Positions 8,417 to 16,400 of a DNA stretch of 64,000 bases are shown piece after piece; the first letter of the stretch is position 1, and every line of letters starts with the position of its first letter. The DNA is taken from contig NZ_ASWD01000003.1 of assembly GCF_000407485.1 (NCBI RefSeq), forward strand, positions 806,001 to 870,000, in the 5' to 3' direction. Under the pieces are notes generated by a model. That model was not told where the DNA came from. It worked only from the letters and a program-made list of their open reading frames with translations, and ran no database searches. This DNA is from Enterococcus pallens ATCC BAA-351. GTDB taxonomy: Bacteria > Bacillota > Bacilli > Lactobacillales > Enterococcaceae. Made by a program: the position numbers and the translations under genes.

Positions 8417-8898
8417 ATAACTTCTTTTTTTACTCTTCTTCTGTTTAAGCGTGCAGTAAATGGTGCTGCTGCTTCTTTAATAGCGCAATATTTGTCAACC
8501 ATTGTCACAATATAGCCTTCTTTGTATTTAGGCGGTGTAATGGTTGCGCCCCACATATGCTTGATGATAATATCACGTTCCAATGCAGATAATTCAGTGA
8601 TCTTTTCTGCATTCTTCACTGCAATACGCGGATGCATATAAGCATGAGAACCTTCATCAAACTTAGTTGTGTGCCAATCATAATAAAACAAATCGTGTAA
8701 CAGTCCCGCGCGCGCTGTTGCTTTCGCGTTGCCATTCAAACGTTTTGCAATTTTATAGCTATTGTAAGAAACACTAATTGAGTGTTCCAAGCGTGTTGAA
8801 TTCATGTGTTGGGTATAATTTGCCAATTTTTGTACTTCTTCGGTAGCTAGCAGATCTTCAACATAGGACATATACTCTTTATCGTCTTGCCAATTCAT
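8413..8898 (-). CDS. HD-domain phosphohydrolase-like protein
   Basis: A 161-residue cytoplasmic protein with an HD metal-binding fold: His39 in RLEHS, the His68-Asp69 doublet in GLLHDLFYYD and later histidines in SHAYMHPR. HD proteins of this size act as metal-dependent phosphohydrolases on nucleotides or related compounds, but the substrate here is unknown. The ATG at 8898 is preferred over the TTG at 8907 because AAGGGG lies about eleven bases upstream of the ATG and almost abuts the TTG. It is a single gene with its own terminator. Confidence 0.8.
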   Translation of the reverse strand: MNWQDDKEYMSYVEDLLATEEVQKLANYTQHMNSTRLEHSISVSYNSYKIAKRLNGNAKATARAGLLHDLFYYDWHTTKFDEGSHAYMHPRIAVKNAEKITELSALERDIIIKHMWGATITPPKYKEGYIVTMVDKYCAIKEAAAPFTARLNRRRVKKEVI

Positions 8899-9029
8899 GT
8901 AATGCAAAGCCCCTTTTCTTTCGTATCTGTTAAGTAGTATAACACGCTTTCAAACAAGAAAATAGGTGAACTACCTGACTTGTAACCAACTTTAAAGGAA
9001 CCTTAATAAGCATGAATCTTTCTTCACAA

Positions 9030-9791
9030 TTACTTAACCAACTTAAACATTAGGATTCCAGCGGCTACTGCTACGTTCAAGGACTCTGCTTGGCCTTTAA
9101 TGGGAATATATAAGTTAGCATCTGTCATCGCTAATATGTCTGGATTCATTCCCTGACCTTCATTTCCCATCACTAAGGCAAAATTGGCTTGTGCTTCCAC
9201 TGTTCGATAGTTTTTGGCATCTTTGTCTAAGGCTGTTCCATAGACAGGTATTTGCTGTGCTTGTAGTTCAGGAATCAATTCCTCCAGCTTCCTAGACACC
9301 ACGGTTAAATGAAAGTGACTTCCCTGCATACTGCGCAAGGTTTTGGGATTATATAAATCAACGGTTCCCTCGCCTAACACAACACCGCTGAAACCAGCAG
9401 CATCCGCGGTTCGAATCATTGTACCAACATTTCCTGGATCTTGAACCTGATCCAGCAGCAGCCAGGCGCCATCGAACTGTTCCATTGAGCCTTCTGTCAT
9501 GGAAACAACGGCGATCATTCCTTGGGGTGTGGGCTGGTCAGCCAGCGTTTTTAGAATCTCATCGCTAACTAAATAATATTCAGGGTACCGTTCCTCCAGC
9601 CAATCGGACCATTCCTTATGCCCCCGCTGGTTAACAAAAATTTCTTGAATCGCTGCTCCTGCATGGAAGGCTTCCTGAACCAAATGAAAGCCCTCCAGCA
9701 TATAGGAATTGGTTTGCTGGCGATACTTTTTCTGCTGCAATTTTTTTGTTTCTTTAATTAATGGATTTTTGATGGATTGAATTTCTTTCAA
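9030..9791 (-). CDS. TrmH/SpoU-family RNA 2'-O-methyltransferase
   Basis: A 253-residue SpoU-class methyltransferase. The N-terminal substrate-binding domain (about 1-95) starts IQSIKNPLIKETKKLQQKKYR. The knotted catalytic domain has LLLDQVQDPGNVGTMIRTADA, NEGQGM and IPIKGQAESLNVAVAAGI, the three family motifs that bind S-adenosylmethionine and RNA. This N-terminal style matches YsgA-like enzymes annotated as acting on rRNA; the exact nucleotide is not deducible. It is divergently arranged with acylphosphatase, a pairing often seen in low-GC Gram-positives. No terminator is obvious downstream. Confidence 0.9.
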   Translation of the reverse strand: MKEIQSIKNPLIKETKKLQQKKYRQQTNSYMLEGFHLVQEAFHAGAAIQEIFVNQRGHKEWSDWLEERYPEYYLVSDEILKTLADQPTPQGMIAVVSMTEGSMEQFDGAWLLLDQVQDPGNVGTMIRTADAAGFSGVVLGEGTVDLYNPKTLRSMQGSHFHLTVVSRKLEELIPELQAQQIPVYGTALDKDAKNYRTVEAQANFALVMGNEGQGMNPDILAMTDANLYIPIKGQAESLNVAVAAGILMFKLVK

Positions 9792-9880
9792 CTTGCGTCA
9801 CCTCTTTGGCATTATAGCACGCGTTTTCTTGTCTCAGCCAGCAAAACTCGTTATGATAGTAAAAAAGGAGGAATCAGATC

Positions 9881-10153
9881 ATGAAAATGTATATTAATGT
9901 CACTGGACGTGTTCAAGGTGTCGGCTTCCGCTACACTACGCAAATGCTGGCTCAGGAAATCGGTATTACTGGAACTGTAAAAAATGAAGATAATGGTAGT
10001 GTAACAATTGAGGCCATTGGTACAGCTGAACAAATGGAAACCTTCTTGGAAAAAATCAAACAGCCGCCCCATTCCTTTGCTCGAGTAGACCATATGGAAA
10101 AGTATGAGGACTCTTCGATTGAGGATCGGAAGAAATTCTCGGTAATCTATTAA
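9881..10153 (+). CDS. acyP: Acylphosphatase
   Basis: A 90-residue protein of standard acylphosphatase length, with the signature GRVQGVGFRYTTQ (catalytic Arg17) and GTVKNEDNGSV, which carries the catalytic Asn. The enzyme hydrolyses the carboxyl-phosphate bond of acyl phosphates such as acetyl phosphate or 1,3-bisphosphoglycerate in the cytoplasm. A strong AAAGGAGG site precedes the ATG. It lies about 90 bases from the divergent TrmH-type gene and just upstream of yidC, which has its own promoter. Confidence 0.95.
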   Translation: MKMYINVTGRVQGVGFRYTTQMLAQEIGITGTVKNEDNGSVTIEAIGTAEQMETFLEKIKQPPHSFARVDHMEKYEDSSIEDRKKFSVIY

Positions 10154-10190
10154 GAAAACGTTGAATCCATCGCCTTTTTTTGAAATTCAA

Positions 10191-10219
10191 TTGAAAAGGG
10201 ATGTGATCTTTAGTATAGT
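10191..10219 (+). promoter_or_regulatory. Promoter of yidC
   Basis: TTGAAA at 10191-10196 and TATAGT at 10214-10219 are spaced by exactly 17 bases, 40 bases upstream of the yidC ATG. Confidence 0.7.
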
Positions 10220-10258
10220 ATTTCCTGTGTGAAATTTTATTAGCAGAGGAAGAATTAA

Positions 10259-11182
10259 ATGAATAAAATGAAAAAATGGCTTCTTGGAACGGGTCTCCTA
10301 AGTCTTGTGGTATTTCTATCTGGCTGTGTCCGCATGGGCAGTGACGGAAAACCAGATACATCAGGTATTGTTTACCGCTTCTTAGTTGTCCCTTTAGAGA
10401 GCTTCTTGGAATGGATGGTTCATAATTTCAACTGGTCCTATGGTTTAGCAATCATTGTTTTGACGATCATTGTCCGTTTGATTATTATGCCATTAGGAAT
10501 CAATCAGTCGAAAAAATCATTGATTCAAACAGAGAAAATGCAATCTATCAAGCCCCAGGTTGACGCTGCTCAAGCAAAATTAAAGGAAGCATCAACTCCT
10601 GAAGAACAAATGGAAGCTCAAAGAGAAATGCAGGCAGTTTATAAAGAAAACAATGTTAGCATGATGGGCGGTATCGGCTGTCTACCGTTATTAATTCAAA
10701 TGCCAATTTTTTCTGCTTTGTATTATACAGCTCGTTTCTCTACAGGAATCCAAGACTCAGTCTTCTTAGGGATTGATTTAGCAAAACCTAGCTATATTTT
10801 AGTGGTTTTTGTAGGGGTGGCTTACCTGCTGCAAAGCTATATTTCACTAATTGGTGTGCCAGAAGAACAGAAGAAAACCATGCGCAGCATGATGATTGCC
10901 TCACCTTTGATGATCGTTTTCATGACCTTCAGTTCACCAGCTGGTGTGGGTCTTTACTGGGTAGTCGGCGGTATCTTCAGCTGTATCCAAACATTTATTA
11001 CTAATGTATTGATGCGTCCAAGAATTAAAGCGCAAATTAAAGAAGACCTGGCGAAAAATCCGCCAAAACAGGTCGTGACGCCTCAAACGATGAAAAAAGC
11101 CGAACCAATTAAACCTAAAGCTGTTAATCAGCCGAAGAAATCGTCTAATGGTCGGAATGCCGGAAAACAAAAACGTAAATAG
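10259..11182 (+). CDS. yidC: Membrane protein insertase YidC/Oxa1, lipoprotein form
   Basis: A 307-residue Oxa1/YidC/Alb3 protein that inserts proteins into the cytoplasmic membrane alone or with Sec. A lipoprotein signal peptide ends at lipobox FLSGC (Cys23), typical of Gram-positive forms. The 60KD_IMP domain follows with MVHNFNWSYGLAIIVLTIIVR, which includes the conserved Arg of the hydrophilic groove, then GCLPLLIQMPIFSALYYTAR and a C-terminal FSSPAGVGLYWVVGG. The tail is very lysine/arginine rich (KPKAVNQPKKSSNGRNAGKQ), as in ribosome-contacting homologues. Low-GC Gram-positives usually have two YidC genes; which paralog this is cannot be told without the other. Confidence 0.95.
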   Translation: MNKMKKWLLGTGLLSLVVFLSGCVRMGSDGKPDTSGIVYRFLVVPLESFLEWMVHNFNWSYGLAIIVLTIIVRLIIMPLGINQSKKSLIQTEKMQSIKPQVDAAQAKLKEASTPEEQMEAQREMQAVYKENNVSMMGGIGCLPLLIQMPIFSALYYTARFSTGIQDSVFLGIDLAKPSYILVVFVGVAYLLQSYISLIGVPEEQKKTMRSMMIASPLMIVFMTFSSPAGVGLYWVVGGIFSCIQTFITNVLMRPRIKAQIKEDLAKNPPKQVVTPQTMKKAEPIKPKAVNQPKKSSNGRNAGKQKRK

Positions 11183-11191
11183 TTGATTAAG

Positions 11192-11218
11192 CCTAGCTCG
11201 TTGCAGCTAGGTTTTTTT
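11192..11218 (+). terminator. Terminator after yidC
   Basis: CCTAGCT pairs with AGCTAGG, followed by seven Ts. Confidence 0.9.
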
Positions 11219-11221
11219 CAG

Positions 11222-11268
11222 CAAAAAAAGCTGTGTCAGCTCGCATAATTGTGAACGGACACAGCTTC
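11222..11268 (-). terminator. Terminator after the AraC/DUF2000 operon
   Basis: On the minus strand AAGCTGTGTC and GACACAGCTT arms with a 20-base loop are followed by TTTTT. Confidence 0.75.
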
Positions 11269-11272
11269 CTGT

Positions 11273-11692
11273 TTATCTTAATAAGGGCAAACTGCCTGTT
11301 AATTGATTCACCTGTTTTTTCGGACCAAAAAAGGTTAAGCCAAAATATTGAAGGGCTGATTCTGGAATGTCCTTCATTTTTTCAATATATTCTTCATAGG
11401 TTTTGCAGCTTTGAGCGGCATCAAAGAAATCGACTACCGTTACCTTTTCAAACTTTGGTTCTTGGATTTTCTCCTTTAATTCCCGCAAAAAATCTTTATT
11501 GCCCTTCAAAATGGGAATCGGAAATTCAATAATCCCTTGATGCTCATAACCGGTTTGATCAAATACATTTTGTCCTACCACCTCTGGAAATAGCTTGCCA
11601 ATCGTAACCCCCATTACTGCGGTACTATTAGCGATAATTCCTAAAGGCATCTTCTCATCCACTACCATGACACATTTTCGTTCACTATTCAT
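11273..11692 (-). CDS. DUF2000 family protein
   Basis: A 139-residue protein matching DUF2000, with the usual opening KCVMVVDEKMPLGIIANSTA and a C-terminal YFGLTFFGPKKQVNQLTGSLPLLR. The fold is related to peptidyl-tRNA hydrolase II, but no activity has been assigned. Its start overlaps the end of the AraC-family gene by eight bases, so the two form one operon and are probably functionally linked. DUF2000 genes frequently sit next to AraC or LysR-type regulators. Confidence 0.85.
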   Translation of the reverse strand: MNSERKCVMVVDEKMPLGIIANSTAVMGVTIGKLFPEVVGQNVFDQTGYEHQGIIEFPIPILKGNKDFLRELKEKIQEPKFEKVTVVDFFDAAQSCKTYEEYIEKMKDIPESALQYFGLTFFGPKKQVNQLTGSLPLLR

Positions 11693-12524
11693 ACAAATCC
11701 TCTTTTTCCTTCATTTTTAAAAAGACAGACTGGTATTGACTAGGCGTAAGACCAATTAGGCGGTTAAAATAATTGGCAAAATGACTTTGATCATAAAAGC
11801 CAGTTTGTTGGGCCGCTGCTAACAAGCTTTCCCCCTGCTCCAGCAATTTTTTGGCTTTGTCAATCCGTAAAGTTTCTAAATAGCGATACGGTGTGATGCC
11901 TTTGTAACGGGTAAAGTTACGAACTAAGGAGTGCTTATTTAAATGAGCAATTTCACTTAATTGATCTAAGGTAATCTTCTCCTCGTAATGCTGTTCCAAA
12001 TAGCTGCACACCTGCTCCACTTCTTCCTTGGCAAACGATAATTGAGTCGGCTGCATAGAAGTAAAGCTTTGCAGCAGCTCTTCCATAAGCAAATAAAACA
12101 GCGATTCCTTTTCATTTTCTTCCTGCTCAGCCATGATCATTTGATGGACTTGGGTAAAGTCGTCCCCTTGAGTAATTTGAAATTGAACTGGTTGAAGAAA
12201 ATACGGCAATTCCTCCTGAGCGCCAATCTCCTGCATAACTTGACGCATTTTTTCCTTTTGGAGATTGAAGCAACGATAAGTTAAACGTCCTGACGAAATT
12301 TCTTCGCAGCTATGCTTGTCATAGGGATTAAAGGTCAGAAGATCACCTGGTCCGATGTTATATTCCTGTTGATTTACAATCAAATGGCGCTCACCAGCCT
12401 CAATTAGACCAATTACATAATAATCGTGGAAATGATTGGGAAAATTTTGGGAAACGCCCGTAAAGGTATACGCCTCCAGCTCCAATTGTGCATCATAACA
12501 AATCACTTTTTTTGCTTGTGCCAT
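11685..12524 (-). CDS. AraC-family transcriptional regulator
   Basis: A 279-residue regulator. The N-terminal cupin-like AraC ligand domain (about 10-150) contains FPNHFHDYYVIGLIEAGERH, and a spacer leads to two helix-turn-helix motifs at about 175-275, with LDQLSEIAHLNKHSLVRNF and QTGFYDQSHFANYFNRLIG. It binds DNA as a ligand-responsive activator or repressor. The neighbouring DUF2000 gene, co-translated through an overlap, is the likeliest target. The inducer is unknown. Confidence 0.9.
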   Translation of the reverse strand: MAQAKKVICYDAQLELEAYTFTGVSQNFPNHFHDYYVIGLIEAGERHLIVNQQEYNIGPGDLLTFNPYDKHSCEEISSGRLTYRCFNLQKEKMRQVMQEIGAQEELPYFLQPVQFQITQGDDFTQVHQMIMAEQEENEKESLFYLLMEELLQSFTSMQPTQLSFAKEEVEQVCSYLEQHYEEKITLDQLSEIAHLNKHSLVRNFTRYKGITPYRYLETLRIDKAKKLLEQGESLLAAAQQTGFYDQSHFANYFNRLIGLTPSQYQSVFLKMKEKEDLYE

Positions 12525-12634
12525 TCACCATGCTCCTGTCTTTTCCTCATTATATAGACAGTATACGCCAATTGGCTTGGAAAATATCGACTTTTTTGTT
12601 CAACGAAAAAAGAGGAACCTTTTAGTTTTTCATA

Positions 12635-12683
12635 AGAAAAAAAAGCTGCGACAATCGTCAATAAAAAAACGACTGCCGCAGCC
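12635..12683 (-). terminator. Terminator after the tRNA gene
   Basis: On the minus strand GCTGCGGCAGTCG pairs with CGATTGTCGCAGC (two wobbles) around a T-rich loop, followed by eight Ts. Confidence 0.8.
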
Positions 12684-12688
12684 AACTA

Positions 12689-12760
12689 TAACCTGTACGG
12701 GATTTGAACCCGTGATTCCGCGCTGAGAACGCGGCGTCTTAACCCCTTGACCAACAGGCT
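12689..12760 (-). tRNA. tRNA-Glu (anticodon CUC), diverged
   Basis: A full cloverleaf can be drawn on the minus strand. The acceptor AGCCTGT pairs with ACAGGTT, with A1-U72 and G2-U71 at the end. The D arm has GTC and GAC with loop AAGGGGTTAA. The anticodon stem CCGCG/CGCGG encloses loop TTCTCAG with anticodon CTC, and the T arm is ACGGG/CCCGT with loop TTCAAAT. The 3' CCA is not encoded. It resembles Firmicutes tRNA-Glu in the D and T arms but has the rarer CUC anticodon. It is a single tRNA followed by its own terminator. Confidence 0.88.
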
Positions 12761-12855
12761 ATTTAACCAAAAACAGTATAACGCTAATCCTTTTATTCGT
12801 AAAAGAATTTGTCTCATCAACGGAAAATTAATATGCGTTTATTTAGCTATTTATG

Positions 12856-12883
12856 TTGTTTATATAGCGAATAAGTGTATAAT
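12856..12883 (+). promoter_or_regulatory. Promoter of the ccpN-like operon
   Basis: TTGTTT at 12856-12861 and TATAAT at 12878-12883, 16-base spacer. It is flanked by an imperfect inverted repeat (TTATT..GCTAT and ATAGCGAATAA, 12839-12873) that overlaps the -35 and could be an operator. Confidence 0.6.
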
Positions 12884-12924
12884 ATTTGATGTACGAATGA
12901 ATCATAGCACTATAGGAGGAACTT

Positions 12925-13554
12925 ATGAAGCTATCAGAACGGCAAGAGAAAATCATCGAAATCGTAAAAAAAGACCAGCCGTTAAGCGGAGAAAAGATTG
13001 CTGAAAATTTAGGCATCTCCCACGCAACGTTGCGTACAGACCTGTCTTTTCTGACGATGGCCGGTATGCTGGAGGCCAGCCCTAAAGTCGGGTATACCTA
13101 TACCGGTATCGGCATCGAACAATTCTTGTTTGATAAAATCTTTTCAGTGAAGGTCGGTGATATTATGCTCTCACCACTGCTGACTCCGCAGGACACATCG
13201 ATTCACGATGCGATTACTAATATGTTCATGTATGATGTCGGTTCTATTTATGTCACAGACAAAGAGCAGCATTTAGTTGGTTTATTATCCCGAAAAGATT
13301 TGCTGCGGGCCGCTTTGAACAGCAATTTGCAGAATACACCCGTTGCAGTGGTCATGACCCGCGCACCCCACATCCGCACGTGCACAAAAGACTATACCGT
13401 CTTAGAGGCAGGAGCAGTCTTATTGGATTATCAAGTGGATTCTTTGCCGGTTGTCAGTGATGATGATCCCAAAAAAGTGATTGGCAAAATTACAAAATCA
13501 CGTATCTTCAACTATATTATGCAGCAAGCGAAGCAAACAGAAACTAATCGATAG
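12925..13554 (+). CDS. ccpN: CcpN-like HTH/CBS-domain transcriptional repressor
   Basis: A 209-residue regulator. An N-terminal winged helix (about 1-65, LSGEKIAENLGISHATLRTDLSFL) is followed by a CBS pair (about 75-205) with VGDIMLSPLLTPQDTSIHDAI and VAVVMTRAPHIRTC. This is the architecture of Bacillus CcpN (YqzB), a repressor of gluconeogenic genes that senses adenine nucleotides through its CBS domains. The next gene is a DUF299 regulator, the same pairing as ccpN-yqfL in Bacillus, followed here by class III FBPase. The operon looks dedicated to controlling gluconeogenic flux. GGAGG lies upstream of the ATG. Confidence 0.88.
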   Translation: MKLSERQEKIIEIVKKDQPLSGEKIAENLGISHATLRTDLSFLTMAGMLEASPKVGYTYTGIGIEQFLFDKIFSVKVGDIMLSPLLTPQDTSIHDAITNMFMYDVGSIYVTDKEQHLVGLLSRKDLLRAALNSNLQNTPVAVVMTRAPHIRTCTKDYTVLEAGAVLLDYQVDSLPVVSDDDPKKVIGKITKSRIFNYIMQQAKQTETNR

Positions 13555-13565
13555 GAGAATTAATA

Positions 13566-14384
13566 ATGAAAAAAAGTGTACCGTTATATATGATCTCTGA
13601 TGCCGTTGGCGAAACTTCTTTAAAATTGGTAAATGCAGTTACTGCACAATTTCCTGATGTTGATTTCGATATGTCTTATCGTTTCCCTTTCATGAAAGAT
13701 GAAGCAGAGTTGAAGGAAATTTTGAGCGATGCCTTAAAAGATGGCGCAATCGTGGTCACCACGTTGGTTAGTAGTAATTTAACGAAGATTGTTGCGGAAT
13801 TCTGTAGCCGAACTGGTTTGCAATATATCGACCTGATGTGTCCATTCATGGATATTATCTATCAAAAAACCGGGGTTGAACCGCTGCAAGAAGCGGGTAC
13901 GGTTCATAAATTGAATCAGGAATACTTTAACCGAGTAGAAGCCATCGAATTTGCAGTGAAATATGATGACGGAAAAGATCCAAAAGGCTTTATGGAAGCT
14001 GATATTGTCCTATTGGGGATTTCACGCACTTCTAAAACACCTTTAAGCATGTACTTAGCAAATAACCGTTACAAAGTTGCCAACTTGCCACTGATTCCTG
14101 AGGTGCCATTGCCCGAACAGATTAAGCAGGTGCCGAAAGAAAAACTGGTGGGCTTAGTTATTGAGCCAGAAACTCAACAAAAAATCCGTACCAGCCGTCT
14201 ACATTCATTAGGCCTGCAGGAAAACTCTCGCTATGCAGATATCAAACGAATCAAAGATGAGCTGGATTATGCCTTAGGTGTGTTTGATGAGTTAGGAGCA
14301 TTCTCACTTGATGTAACCAATAAATCCATTGAAGAAGCTGCCACCTTAATTGCTGAATACATGGATAGCAATTTACCAGACTAA
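13566..14384 (+). CDS. Pyruvate,phosphate dikinase regulatory protein (DUF299), copy 1
   Basis: A 272-residue DUF299/Kinase-PPPase protein. Members inactivate and reactivate PPDK or PEP synthase by ADP-dependent phosphorylation and Pi-dependent dephosphorylation of a threonine. The N-terminal MISDAVGET and the P-loop-like GISRTSKT (residues 151-158) are present. It is the middle gene of the ccpN-like operon, 11 bases after ccpN and followed by fbp, supporting a role at the pyruvate/PEP step. No PPDK or PEP synthase gene lies in this window, so the target is elsewhere or unknown. A second copy lies at 41921. Confidence 0.92.
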   Translation: MKKSVPLYMISDAVGETSLKLVNAVTAQFPDVDFDMSYRFPFMKDEAELKEILSDALKDGAIVVTTLVSSNLTKIVAEFCSRTGLQYIDLMCPFMDIIYQKTGVEPLQEAGTVHKLNQEYFNRVEAIEFAVKYDDGKDPKGFMEADIVLLGISRTSKTPLSMYLANNRYKVANLPLIPEVPLPEQIKQVPKEKLVGLVIEPETQQKIRTSRLHSLGLQENSRYADIKRIKDELDYALGVFDELGAFSLDVTNKSIEEAATLIAEYMDSNLPD

Positions 14385-14396
14385 TTGGAGGTTTTT

Positions 14397-16322
14397 ATGC
14401 AGTCTACCCGTGAAAAATATTATCAAATGCTGGAAAAGGAATTCAATACCAAAGAAGCAATCTTGACTGAACTGATTAACCTAGAAGCAATCATGCACTT
14501 GCCTAAAGGAACCGAATTGTATATCAGCGATATTCACGGTGAATATGATGCCTTTAATCATATTCTGCGCACCGGAGCTGGTAATATCAAAGAAAAGATC
14601 AGCGGATTGTTTCAAGATCGCTTGACTTCCCATGAGAAAGATAAATTAACCCTTTTAGTGGCTTATCCAAGAGAAACGTTAGCCAGTAAAACCTTCTTTG
14701 ACCATAAGGATTGTTCTTGGTACCGTAAAAAAATTCGCCAGCTGCTTGAGCTATTGAGCTATTCTTCTACCAAATATACCCGTTCGAAGGTCAGAAAAGC
14801 TTTGCCTAAGCAATATGCTTATATTATTGAAGAGTTAATGTACACTGATACCAATTATCAGGATAAAGCCGACTATTTTGACCAAATCATGTCTCATCTT
14901 TTGGAGCTGGATCAGGGCGAGCCCTTTATCATTGCTTTGTGCTACAGTATTCAACGACTGGTTTTAGACCATCTGCACGTAGTAGGCGATATTTATGACC
15001 GTGGACCGGCTGCGGACAAGATTATGGATCGATTATGCCAGCAGCCTTCTATCGACGTTCAGTGGGGCAACCACGACATTTTATGGATGGGAGCATATGG
15101 CGGATCTCGTGCTTGTTTGATTACCTTGCTGCGGATTGCCGCTCGTTACAATTATCTTTATGAAATTGAGCAGGCTTATGCCTTAAATCTGCGTCCTTTG
15201 TTTATGTATGCTGAAGAGCATTATGAAAAGAATCCAGTATTTACGCCTAAAGAAAAGAATTGCAGTGCTGATTATTCTATTGAAAGCTTAGACACACTAG
15301 AAAAGGTTCATCAAGCCTTATCTATTTTACAATTCAAATTAGAAGGCCAGTTAATTAAACGTCATCCTGAATTTGAGATGGAGGATCGTTTAATGTTTGA
15401 TCGAATTAATTTCAAGTCGAATACGATCAAACTGGGGAAAAACACTTATCCCTTGCAAGGAAGCTGTTTCCAAACACTGCAAAAGGACCCATATGCCCTT
15501 ACACAGCAGGAATATTATGTAGTGGATATGCTGATGGCCTCCTTCCAAATGTCAGCAAAAATGCAGGAACATATGAATTTTTTACTAGACAAAGGCTCCA
15601 TGTACTTAGTATATAATCAGCACCTTCTATTCCACGGCTGTATTCCACTAGATGAGAAAGGAAATTTCTTGCCGCTAAAGGTTGGAAAAGACGTGTACGA
15701 AGGAAAAGGGCTGTTGGAATTTTTTGAAAATCAGATCCGTTTGGGCTGTAACGATCAAAGTACAGATAATCCCCATGCTGATTGGATTTGGTATTGCTGG
15801 ACCGGCAAAATTTCGCCGCAATTCGGGAAAAGTGCCATGACGACCTTTGAACGCTACTTTATTGAAGATAAAAAGACCCACGTTGAGGTGAAAAACAGCT
15901 ACTATTCCTTCCGAGATAAAAAAGAAATTTGCGAAATGATTTTAGAGGAATTTGGTTTGTATTCACCAGCTTCACGGATCATTAACGGGCACACACCGGT
16001 GAAGGTCAAAGGTGGAGAATCTCCGATTAAAGGTGAAGGTATGCTGTTTGTCATTGATGGCGGCCTTTCAAAAGCTTACCAGAAAACGACTGGGATTGCC
16101 GGTTATTCACTATTGAATAATTCCTATGGCTTCCAATTAGTAACCCATGAGCCGTTTACTTCGGTTGAAAATCTATTAGAGAAGCAGTCAGATCAAACCT
16201 CTTTGAAAAAAGTGATCGACCAGGAACTGACTAGAATTTTGATTAAGGATACAACAGTTGGTCTTAGCATTGAAGAACAAATCGAAAATCTAACTGGTTT
16301 GCTTCAATATCAGAAAAACTAA
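14397..16322 (+). CDS. fbp: Fructose-1,6-bisphosphatase class III
   Basis: A 641-residue class III FBPase, the large form found in Firmicutes, which converts fructose 1,6-bisphosphate to fructose 6-phosphate in gluconeogenesis. Metallophosphatase motifs are visible: ISDIHGEYDAF near residue 45, GDIYDRGP near 200, WGNHDILWMG near 220 and INGHTPVKVKGGESP near 530. The ATG at 14397 follows TTGGAGG at a normal distance; an upstream in-frame TTG at 14385 is part of that ribosome site and was rejected. It is the third gene of the ccpN-like operon and ends in a terminator. Confidence 0.96.
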   Translation: MQSTREKYYQMLEKEFNTKEAILTELINLEAIMHLPKGTELYISDIHGEYDAFNHILRTGAGNIKEKISGLFQDRLTSHEKDKLTLLVAYPRETLASKTFFDHKDCSWYRKKIRQLLELLSYSSTKYTRSKVRKALPKQYAYIIEELMYTDTNYQDKADYFDQIMSHLLELDQGEPFIIALCYSIQRLVLDHLHVVGDIYDRGPAADKIMDRLCQQPSIDVQWGNHDILWMGAYGGSRACLITLLRIAARYNYLYEIEQAYALNLRPLFMYAEEHYEKNPVFTPKEKNCSADYSIESLDTLEKVHQALSILQFKLEGQLIKRHPEFEMEDRLMFDRINFKSNTIKLGKNTYPLQGSCFQTLQKDPYALTQQEYYVVDMLMASFQMSAKMQEHMNFLLDKGSMYLVYNQHLLFHGCIPLDEKGNFLPLKVGKDVYEGKGLLEFFENQIRLGCNDQSTDNPHADWIWYCWTGKISPQFGKSAMTTFERYFIEDKKTHVEVKNSYYSFRDKKEICEMILEEFGLYSPASRIINGHTPVKVKGGESPIKGEGMLFVIDGGLSKAYQKTTGIAGYSLLNNSYGFQLVTHEPFTSVENLLEKQSDQTSLKKVIDQELTRILIKDTTVGLSIEEQIENLTGLLQYQKN

Positions 16323-16333
16323 GAAAAATTTTC

Positions 16334-16376
16334 ACACCTCTTTCCAATTCAGCTTGTTGGGAGAGGTGTTTTTCGG
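16334..16376 (+). terminator. Terminator after fbp
   Basis: ACACCTCT pairs with AGAGGTGT around a 19-base loop, then TTTT. Confidence 0.75.
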
Positions 16377-16400
16377 TATAGTTAAAACGAGGTGTTGTTT

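Noticed and set aside
12747-13004. Plus-strand reading frame overlapping the tRNA gene and the ccpN start
   Set aside because: It crosses a tRNA and the ccpN-like promoter, has no ribosome site and resembles no family.
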